Assembly: GCA_035528235.1 (NCBI GenBank)
Contig: DATKZB010000236.1
Span: 1 to 14,244, forward strand
Origin: DATKZB01 sp035528235
GTDB lineage: Bacteria > Planctomycetota > Phycisphaerae > FEN-1346
Length of the DNA: 14,244 bases
Direction of reading: 5' to 3'
The notes under the pieces were generated by a model. That model was not told the DNA's origin. It worked only from the letters and a program-made list of their open reading frames with translations, and ran no database searches. The position numbers and the translations under genes are program-made. Within the stretch, counting starts at the first letter, position 1, and every line of letters begins with the position of its first letter. Shown in pieces: positions 1 through 6,198 of the stretch.

Positions 1-1125
1 CTCCAGGACGACCACGGCGGGGAGTGGTTTACGGGGACCGGCATCGGCGGCATCGAGTCGTTCTCCAAGGACACGACCACCGAGAGGAGGATCCCCATCC
101 GGTTCCCCCGGTCCATCGTCAATCGCTCCCGCAACAGCGGGCAGATGCCGAGGAAGGGCCTGCCGCCCGTCAAGATCGACACCCCCGACATCATCCCTTC
201 GTTCCGGGCCTTTGCCCGCGTCGGCGATCTCAACCGGGTCCTGTGCCCGATCAACGAGACCGAGGCCGGTGATTTCTGGCCCTGGGTCCCCCGGGTCGCC
301 AAGCGATCGGCCGATGCCGGTACTGACCCGGCGCACGACGATACCGTGACGTTCGACTGGAGAGACGACAGCACGACCCTCGTCAACCGCCAGAACGCCG
401 CCAACGTCTTCTGTGTCGGGGGCCCCTGGCTCGATGGCATCGACAACGATGGCGACGGCATGTTCGACGAAGACGGGGCCGTCTGTTCTCCGCAGGACGA
501 CGACACCCCGTTCATCAACCCCACCGTCTTTGACGTCCTCCACTATGCCGACGAGGGCACCGGCGCCATCAAGGAGGAGACCGTCCCCCGCGGGCAGCGT
601 CCCATTATCCAGGACGACAGGGGCCGCTATGGTGGACCCGAACTCCGCGTGGCCGGAAAGATCAATCTCAACACCGCCACCAGCGACACCTTGGCCGCAC
701 TCGCCAGGGGCGTGGGCCTCGAGAGCCAGGAAAGCGCCCTGGTCACCGCCGTCAAGACCGCGAGGACTTCCGCGCCCCTGAGGAGCCCCGCCCAGATCGT
801 CAGCCAGACAGGAGTCACCGGGACCGACTGGACAGATGCCCTGGGCGTCTTGGAGCGGCGCGACCTGCTCTACACGCGCATCTCCAACATCGCGTCGGCC
901 CGGAGCGACACCTTTTCCATCTACGGCACCGTCCAGTACGGGCACGTCGAGGACAGCCCGCTCCAATACACCGTTGTGCGGAGTCGCAGGTTCTGGGCCC
1001 TCGTCGACCGAAGCCCCTCGTGTGCCTACTGCCCGATGGTCGAGCAGCCCGTCGGCAGCGGGACGTACGTGCGGAACCGTAACTTCATCCGCCCACGCAT
1101 TCTGAACTTCCAGTGGCTCGACTGA
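1..1125 (+). CDS. GspK-like helix-hairpin-helix protein (type II secretion minor pseudopilin family), 5' end cut off
   Basis: The reading frame is open from the first base, so 374 C-terminal residues are visible and the N-terminal pilin-like segment lies outside the window. An acidic loop DNDGDGMFDEDG at residues 148-159 looks like a thrombospondin type 3/EF-hand-type calcium-binding loop. A short motif GKINLNTA (219-226) begins a helix-hairpin-helix region of the ComEA/GspK kind. A segment RSDTFSIYGTVQ near 301 and the C-terminal RPRILNFQWLD resemble the end of GspK-like proteins common in planctomycetes. In type II secretion, GspK sits at the pseudopilus tip in the inner membrane and periplasm. 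The ATG at 145 is internal, because upstream codons in the same frame continue the protein. Only 28 bp separate it from the next gene. Family placement is by motif; whether it is a true GspK or a planctomycete-specific relative cannot be settled from the fragment. Confidence 0.72.
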   Translation, partial: LQDDHGGEWFTGTGIGGIESFSKDTTTERRIPIRFPRSIVNRSRNSGQMPRKGLPPVKIDTPDIIPSFRAFARVGDLNRVLCPINETEAGDFWPWVPRVAKRSADAGTDPAHDDTVTFDWRDDSTTLVNRQNAANVFCVGGPWLDGIDNDGDGMFDEDGAVCSPQDDDTPFINPTVFDVLHYADEGTGAIKEETVPRGQRPIIQDDRGRYGGPELRVAGKINLNTATSDTLAALARGVGLESQESALVTAVKTARTSAPLRSPAQIVSQTGVTGTDWTDALGVLERRDLLYTRISNIASARSDTFSIYGTVQYGHVEDSPLQYTVVRSRRFWALVDRSPSCAYCPMVEQPVGSGTYVRNRNFIRPRILNFQWLD

Positions 1126-1146
1126 GCCGCCCGCCTGCCCTATAAT
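1118..1146 (+). promoter_or_regulatory. Sigma70-type promoter for the double-VWA gene, overlapping the end of the GspK-like gene
   Basis: The -35 is TCGACT (1118-1123, 4 of 6 consensus), the spacer is exactly 17 bp and the -10 is a perfect TATAAT (1141-1146). Only seven bases separate the -10 from the ATG at 1154, so transcription would begin at or next to the start codon. No Shine-Dalgarno sequence lies in those bases. A leaderless mRNA is therefore inferred. The -35 overlaps the last codons and stop of the upstream gene. Confidence 0.55.
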
Positions 1147-1153
1147 CGCCGCC

Positions 1154-3649
1154 ATGGACCTTGTGCGTCTGGCCAGTCCCTGGCTTCTCGCCGTCGCCCT
1201 TCCGGCCTGGGCAATCATCCTGTACGCCACGGTTTCGCGCGGCCGCCGCGAGGGTGCCGCGCCCCGGGCCGCGCTGGCCTGCCTGGCGGCCACGCTTCTC
1301 GTCCTCGCGCTCGCCGGGCCGTCGATCCGGACGTCGCGCCAGGGCCTGTGCCCCATCGTCATCGTGCACGACTCCTCGCCCAGCATGTCGGTCGGCCCGG
1401 CCGCGCCCGTAACGCAGGCCCTTTTGCCGTGGACGGCCGCCCTCGCCCCGGGCCGCGTCGACCTCAGGCCGTTCGCCGCCGGCGACGAGACCGACATCGA
1501 GCGCGGCCTCTCGGATGCCGCCGCCGCGCTGCCCGACGGACAGGGCGTGCTCCTTCTGTACAGCGACGCCCGCGAGACGCGCGGCGACGCCGTCCGAGCG
1601 GCGGCGCGCCTGGCGGCCGCCGGTGTCCGCGTCCACGCCGTGGCGCCGGACCTCAGACCCCGCGACGCGGGGATCGTGTGGCTCGGCCCGGCATCGACCC
1701 CGATGGCCGGCCGGCCTGTCCAGGTCGAGATTCGCGTTGCCTCAACCCTCCAGGCCGACGCCGCGGTCTTCCTCAGCCGTGCCGCCGCCCCCGACGCGCC
1801 CCCGCGCGAGTGGACACGACAGGTGTCATTGGACCCGGCCGCCGGCGCCACGGTCCTCGTCTCCGACGACGCCCTACCCCCCGGCATCTACCACTACGAG
1901 GCCCGCGTCCGCATGGAGGGCGATCAGTGCCCCCGGGACGACCGGGCCCGCTGCGCCGTCCGCGTGGGCGCGTACCAGGAGGTCCTCTACGTCCACGCCG
2001 GCGCCGAGGCCGGCGCCCTGGCCCGCCTCCTTCCGAACCACCTTCCGGCCGGTGTCCACATGAAGGCTGCGCTCGCGGCCGCGCGGCCGGCCCTGGGCGG
2101 GGTCTCCGCCGTGGTTCTCGACAACGTGTCGGCCTGGTCGCTCGGCCACGACGCCGCCCGCCGCCTCGCCCTCCATGTGACCGACGGCGGCCTGGGCCTG
2201 CTCGTCCTGGGCGGCGATGCGGCCTTTGCCGCCGGCGGCTACGGCGACTCGCCTCTGGACCACCTGCTGCCCGTCAGCAGCCGCACGGGCGAGCGCCCCC
2301 CGCTGGAGATCGTCCTGGTGGTCGACTCGAGCGGCTCGATGAACGAAGAGGTCGGCCGCATCCGCAAACTTGCCCTTGCCAAGGAGGCGGTGCTCGCGCT
2401 GCGGCCCGCCCTCGGCCAGGCCGACCGCATCGGCATCGTCGCGTTTGCCGGCGAGCCGCGCGTCGTCTCGCCGCTGGTGCCGCTGGCGCAGTGGGACGCC
2501 CTGCGGAGCAACCTGCTCGCCATCCAGGCGGGCGGCGGCACCCGAATCACCCCGGCCGTCGAGGCGGCCGCTGCCCTCTTCGCGCCGCCCCGGGACGGCG
2601 CGAGGACCGTCCGCCACTTGATGCTCCTGAGCGACGGCCGCAGCGCCGATTTCGACGTCCCGCGCCTCATCGGCCTCTGTCGCGGCAAGGCCGTCAGCGC
2701 CAGCGCCGTGGCCACCGGTCCCGACGCCCAGCGCGAGGCGCTCGGGCGTCTGGCCGCCGACACCGGCGGGCGGCTGTACGCCGAGGGCGACCTCTCGCAC
2801 CTGGCCGAGACGTTCCTCAAAGACCTGGCGCTGGCGCGCGGCGAAGGGCTCCGGCCGCTCGTCCGCACGACGCTGTGGAGCCGTCCCGAGCCCATCTGGC
2901 CGGCCCCCGCCCAGCCCCGGCTCCCGTCGGTCCCGGGCTACAACGTCACTCGCCTCAAGAATGGCGCCGACTTGCACTGGGTCACAGGCCCGCCCGAGGC
3001 CGAGCCGGATGCCTCGCCGCTGCTGGCATCCTGGCAGCGGGGCCTGGGCCGGGTGGCCGTCATGCCGTGGCCCGCCGGCGACGCCCCGGCCGCATGGCAG
3101 GCCGACGGCGTCCTCGATGATCGGCTGGCGCAGGTCATCGCGTGGCTCGTGTCGGCCAAGGTGCCGACCGACTGGTCGGCCCGGCTCGTGCGGCACGAGG
3201 GGGCGTGGTGGGTCCGGGTCGAGGAACGGGCCGACGCCATCGGCCGTTCATCCTCGCCGTTCCTCGCGGCGCGCCTCGGCGACGCGTCGGACGAGAGGGC
3301 CGTTGTGACGCTCGCCGAGGTCGCCCCGGGCATCCACGAGGGCGAGGTCGGCGACAGTGCGGCTTCGGCCGTGGTCGTTCGCCGCGAGGATAATGCAGCC
3401 GAGTCGGTCTCGCTCTCGGCGCCGGCGCTTCCGCCGGAGGAGTTCCGCCGCCTGGGCGTCGACCGTGCCCGCCTGGAGGCCATCGTCCGGGCCGGCGGCG
3501 GACAGGTCCACGCCGACCCCGAGTCGCTGGTCCACGCGGTCCGCCAGGTCGAGGTCCGCGGATTCACGCCGGTGGGCGCGTACCTGCTGTGGGCGGCTGC
3601 GGCAGTGGTGCTCGCGCAGGTAGCCCTGCGCCTGGTGGGACGCCTGTAG
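1154..3649 (+). CDS. Membrane protein with two von Willebrand A domains (BatA/aerotolerance-like N-terminus)
   Basis: The protein has 831 residues. Two hydrophobic segments (about 8-25 and 38-56) form a BatA-like N-terminal hairpin. A first VWA-like domain follows, with DSSPS at 73-77 (DxSxS metal site), T113 and D138 as possible remaining MIDAS residues. Residues about 180-270 look like a beta-rich domain. At about 275-375 there is a GATase1-like segment with GGLGLLVLGGDAAF. A second, canonical VWA domain has DSSGS at 391-395, T463 in GGGTRI and D494 in LSDGRS. The C-terminus ends in a single transmembrane helix (about 807-827). VWA domains bind protein partners through a divalent metal; large relatives in planctomycetes are often near MoxR-ATPase/Bat gene sets, but none is seen here. 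It probably sits in the cytoplasmic membrane with most of its mass on one side. Its partner and role are unknown. Confidence 0.78.
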   Translation: MDLVRLASPWLLAVALPAWAIILYATVSRGRREGAAPRAALACLAATLLVLALAGPSIRTSRQGLCPIVIVHDSSPSMSVGPAAPVTQALLPWTAALAPGRVDLRPFAAGDETDIERGLSDAAAALPDGQGVLLLYSDARETRGDAVRAAARLAAAGVRVHAVAPDLRPRDAGIVWLGPASTPMAGRPVQVEIRVASTLQADAAVFLSRAAAPDAPPREWTRQVSLDPAAGATVLVSDDALPPGIYHYEARVRMEGDQCPRDDRARCAVRVGAYQEVLYVHAGAEAGALARLLPNHLPAGVHMKAALAAARPALGGVSAVVLDNVSAWSLGHDAARRLALHVTDGGLGLLVLGGDAAFAAGGYGDSPLDHLLPVSSRTGERPPLEIVLVVDSSGSMNEEVGRIRKLALAKEAVLALRPALGQADRIGIVAFAGEPRVVSPLVPLAQWDALRSNLLAIQAGGGTRITPAVEAAAALFAPPRDGARTVRHLMLLSDGRSADFDVPRLIGLCRGKAVSASAVATGPDAQREALGRLAADTGGRLYAEGDLSHLAETFLKDLALARGEGLRPLVRTTLWSRPEPIWPAPAQPRLPSVPGYNVTRLKNGADLHWVTGPPEAEPDASPLLASWQRGLGRVAVMPWPAGDAPAAWQADGVLDDRLAQVIAWLVSAKVPTDWSARLVRHEGAWWVRVEERADAIGRSSSPFLAARLGDASDERAVVTLAEVAPGIHEGEVGDSAASAVVVRREDNAAESVSLSAPALPPEEFRRLGVDRARLEAIVRAGGGQVHADPESLVHAVRQVEVRGFTPVGAYLLWAAAAVVLAQVALRLVGRL

Positions 3650-3658
3650 CATGCAGGA

Positions 3659-3673
3659 TGGGGCGGCGCCCCA
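3659..3673. terminator. GC hairpin between convergent genes
   Basis: The arms TGGGGC and GCCCCA are separated by three bases and lie in the 33-bp gap between the convergent double-VWA and PilZ genes. There is no T-run on either side, so it is at best a weak or factor-assisted bidirectional terminator. Confidence 0.35.
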
Positions 3674-3682
3674 CCGTTCCCG

Positions 3683-4024
3683 CTAAGACCGGTGCCCGAA
3701 GAGGCCCGACGAAAAATCGCTTTCGAGAATGACCACGATCACGCTCTTCCAGTCGCCGATGTCCGTCACCCGGCGAATGTAACCTCGCATTTTGACTACG
3801 CGGTTTCGCACGCCCTTGGTGCGAGGGTCCGCCACCTTCAGTTCCAGCCACACGTCCAGGCCTTCCGTAACGGAGGCCGGCGGCGGGCCAATGACCTTGA
3901 TGCCGCACGGGGACACGTCGACCGTCCGTCCGCGGAAGATGATCCGCCCCGACATGCTCCGCAAGACAGCCGGCAGCACCTCGACCGTCCGCCGATGCCG
4001 ACGCCGCTCTTCAACGTGAAGCAT
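3683..4024 (-). CDS. PilZ-domain protein (putative cyclic-di-GMP binding)
   Basis: The protein has 113 residues from the ATG at 4024. It starts MLHVEERRRHRR, giving the PilZ RxxxR motif (R7-R11 or R8-R12), followed by DVSPCG at 37-42, which matches the second PilZ motif D/NxSxxG. The rest fits a single small beta-barrel. PilZ domains bind cyclic-di-GMP and act on motility, exopolysaccharide or secretion; the target here is not visible. The frame stays open to an upstream ATG at 4171, which would add 49 residues including a hydrophobic stretch and overlap the end of mnmG. The shorter start is preferred because PilZ proteins of this kind begin just before the arginine motif and a G-rich sequence (GGGGGTG) precedes it. 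It lies 121 bp downstream of mnmG on the same strand and may be cotranscribed with it. Confidence 0.75.
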   Translation of the reverse strand: MLHVEERRRHRRTVEVLPAVLRSMSGRIIFRGRTVDVSPCGIKVIGPPPASVTEGLDVWLELKVADPRTKGVRNRVVKMRGYIRRVTDIGDWKSVIVVILESDFSSGLFGHRS

Positions 4025-4145
4025 GGTCACCCCCAGAAGCAGAAGAGACCCAAACGTCCAAAGCGCCTGGGTGCCAGGCCGCCCAATCGCATATCGACCT
4101 GCTCGGCAAACGTGCTTCAGCCAAATCGCCAGGCCCGGCGCCGCA

Positions 4146-5975
4146 TCAGCCACCGGGGCGGCGGCGCGCATCGAGGTAGACCATCAGGATGGCCTGGTCG
4201 GCCGGGCCGATGCCGGCAATCCGCCCGGCCTGCCCGAGCGACCGCGGCCGGATGCGCGCCAGTTTCTCGCGGGCCTCGTGCCGCAGGTGCGGCACGGCCC
4301 CGTAGTCGATGTCCGGTGGAATCGGCCGCTCGTCCATCCGCCGCGCCCGCTCGACCTGCGCCTGCTGCCGTACGAGGTACCCGGCGTACTTGACCTCGGT
4401 CTCGACCTCGCGGGCGACCTCGGCCGAGACGCCCAGCGCCGCCAGGTCCGGCACCTCGGCGGAAAGCGTCTGCCACGTGACCTCAGGCCGCCGCAGCAGG
4501 CTCTCAAGGGTGCGTCCCTCGCGGCGCGTGCGGCCAAGCACGTCGCGCAGGCGGGCAACCTGGCGTTCCTTTTCCTGGACGCGGCGCCACGCGGCGTCGC
4601 AGATAAGCCCGACCTCCCGCCCCACCGGCGCCAGCCGCCGGTCGGCGTTGTCGTGCCGCAGCAGCAGACGATGCTCGGCCAGGCTGGTGAACATGCGGTA
4701 CGGTTCCTCGGTGCCCTTGGTCACCAGGTCGTCGACGAGGACGCCGATGTAAGCCTGGTCGCGGCCGAGGACCACCGGCGACCTGCCGGCCACGGCGCGG
4801 GCGGCATTGATGCCCGCCAGGATGCCCTGCCCCGCGGCCTCCTCGTAGCCGCTCGTCCCGTTAATCTGGCCGGCCAGGTACAGGCCGCCCGCGACTTTCG
4901 ACTCGAGCGTGGCCTGGGTCTGCGTGGGCGGCACGAAGTCGTACTCGATGGCGTACCCGTACCGCAGAATCTTGGCCTGTTCCATTCCGGGGATGCCGTG
5001 CACAATCTCATCCTGCACGTCCTCAGGCAGGCTCGTGGCGATGCCGTTGCAGTACACGACGTCCGTGTCGCGGCCCTCCGGTTCCAGGAAGACGAGATGG
5101 TGGTCGCGGTCGGGGAACCGGACGACCTTGACCTCGATGCTGGGGCAATAGCGCGGCCCGGTCGAGGTAATCTGGCCCGAGTAGAGCGGCGCACGATCCT
5201 GGTTGGCCAGAATCGCCTCGTGAACCGCGGGGGTCGTCTGCGTAAGCCAGCACGAGACGCCCTCGAACGGTTCATCGACCGCGCCGAAGGCGAAGCGTAC
5301 GGGCTGCGAATCGCTCGGCTGCTCCGTCAGGCGGGCGTAGTCGAGCGTGCGTCCGTCGACGCGCGGCGGCGTACCGGTCTTGAGCCGGCCCAGGCGCAGG
5401 CCCAGCCGCCCCAGGCCGGCCGAGAGGTGCTCGGCCGCCGGTTCGCCGAACCGTCCGCCCGGCCACGTCCTTGCGCCCAAGTGAATCAATCCGCTCAGAA
5501 ACGTGCCGGTCGTCAGGACAACGGCCCCGGCGTGGTATCGTCGGCCGCTCTCGCAAACGACGCCCGCGGCCCGGTCGCCATCCACCAGGACGTCTACCAC
5601 CGCCTCCTCGAACACGTCGAGGTTCTCCTGGCGGTCAACGACCTGCTGCATGGCCCGCGCGTAACCGCGCCGGTCGCACTGGGCCCGCGGGCCCTGGACA
5701 GCGGGGCCCTTGCCGCGGTTGAGAAGACGGTACTGGATGGCGGCGGCGTCGGCCACGCGAGCCATCTCGCCGCCCAGGGCATCGATCTCGCGGACCATCT
5801 GACCCTTGGCCAGGCCGCCGATGGCCGGGTTGCACGACATCTCTGCGATGCGGTCCCGGCGGATCGTCAGCAGGGCCGTCCGCGCCCCCAGCCGCGCGGC
5901 CGCCAGCGCGGCCTCGCAGCCGGCATGGCCGCCGCCCACCACGATGACGTCGAATGTCGCGTCCGACGGAGTCAT
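4146..5975 (-). CDS. mnmG: tRNA uridine 5-carboxymethylaminomethyl modification enzyme MnmG (GidA)
   Basis: The protein has 609 residues, near the usual length of about 610-630. MnmG is an FAD enzyme that, with the GTPase MnmE, modifies the wobble uridine of certain tRNAs in the cytoplasm. The N-terminus carries the FAD-binding glycine motif VGGGHAGCEAA (residues 13-23). Family signatures follow: MSCNPAIGGLAKGQ with C48, the conserved cysteine in VSCWLTQTT (C242), GPRYCPSIEVK near 273, the GYEEAAGQG segment, and the C-terminal IRPRSLGQAGRIAGI region. The start at 5975 is chosen because GGAGG lies four bases upstream (5984-5980) and the first residues run straight into the FAD fold; an in-frame extension to 6059 would cross the promoter. 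No mnmE is present in the window. Confidence 0.96.
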   Translation of the reverse strand: MTPSDATFDVIVVGGGHAGCEAALAAARLGARTALLTIRRDRIAEMSCNPAIGGLAKGQMVREIDALGGEMARVADAAAIQYRLLNRGKGPAVQGPRAQCDRRGYARAMQQVVDRQENLDVFEEAVVDVLVDGDRAAGVVCESGRRYHAGAVVLTTGTFLSGLIHLGARTWPGGRFGEPAAEHLSAGLGRLGLRLGRLKTGTPPRVDGRTLDYARLTEQPSDSQPVRFAFGAVDEPFEGVSCWLTQTTPAVHEAILANQDRAPLYSGQITSTGPRYCPSIEVKVVRFPDRDHHLVFLEPEGRDTDVVYCNGIATSLPEDVQDEIVHGIPGMEQAKILRYGYAIEYDFVPPTQTQATLESKVAGGLYLAGQINGTSGYEEAAGQGILAGINAARAVAGRSPVVLGRDQAYIGVLVDDLVTKGTEEPYRMFTSLAEHRLLLRHDNADRRLAPVGREVGLICDAAWRRVQEKERQVARLRDVLGRTRREGRTLESLLRRPEVTWQTLSAEVPDLAALGVSAEVAREVETEVKYAGYLVRQQAQVERARRMDERPIPPDIDYGAVPHLRHEAREKLARIRPRSLGQAGRIAGIGPADQAILMVYLDARRRPGG

Positions 5976-5994
5976 CTTGCCTCCAGGTGGTGGC

Positions 5995-6023
5995 ATTATA
6001 CCCCGGCGCGACGGCCTAACCAA
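5995..6023 (-). promoter_or_regulatory. Promoter of mnmG
   Basis: On the minus strand, TTGGTT (6023-6018) and a perfect TATAAT (6000-5995) are separated by 17 bp. Transcription should start about 12-14 bases before the ATG at 5975, leaving room for the GGAGG ribosome binding site. It faces away from the promoter at 6047-6075. Confidence 0.6.
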
Positions 6024-6046
6024 GCCGCGCGGTCGCCGGCCGCGCG

Positions 6047-6075
6047 TTGCACCACCCACGCCAGCCTGCTACACT
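6047..6075 (+). promoter_or_regulatory. Promoter of the small ORF and GH36 gene
   Basis: TTGCAC (6047-6052) and TACACT (6070-6075) are separated by 17 bp. The expected start of transcription, near 6082, leaves about 20 bases before the ATG at 6103, with GGAGG at 6091-6095. Its -35 lies only 23 bp from the divergent mnmG -35, so the two units share a compact control region. Confidence 0.5.
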
Positions 6076-6102
6076 CGCGCCGCCACAGCCGGAGGCATCG
6101 AC

Positions 6103-6198
6103 ATGGCCGTTACGACCCGAACGTGGCTGTTCGCCGCCGGGCTGGCGGTCCTGGCCGCCGCCGACGCCGGCGCACCCAACCAGCGAGGTGACCGATGA
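6103..6198 (+). CDS. 31-residue signal-peptide-like small ORF, translationally coupled to the GH36 gene
   Basis: The ORF begins with ATG seven bases after a consensus GGAGG (6091-6095). It encodes MAVTTRTWLFAAGLAVLAAA followed by a short polar tail ending QRGDR. A basic N-region and hydrophobic core resemble a signal peptide or a one-helix membrane peptide. Its TGA (6196-6198) overlaps the ATG of the following gene as ATGA. The function is unknown. It could be a small membrane protein, a leader whose translation opens the next start, or a remnant of a duplicated signal sequence. The good ribosome site and the overlap are seen; that the peptide is made is inferred. Confidence 0.5.
   Translation: MAVTTRTWLFAAGLAVLAAADAGAPNQRGDR

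Noticed and set aside
1148..1157. GCCGCCATGG looks like a eukaryotic Kozak sequence
   Set aside because: Coincidence in GC-rich DNA; every gene here is bacterial in type, with bacterial promoters.
4025..4171. Longer PilZ start at 4171 with a hydrophobic N-terminus
   Set aside because: It would overlap the end of mnmG, and PilZ proteins of this type start just before the arginine motif. It is kept as an alternative in the gene entry.
4023..6191. Plus-strand open frame of 722 codons across mnmG
   Set aside because: mnmG on the opposite strand is certain, and the plus frame has no recognisable domain; it is high-GC stop avoidance.
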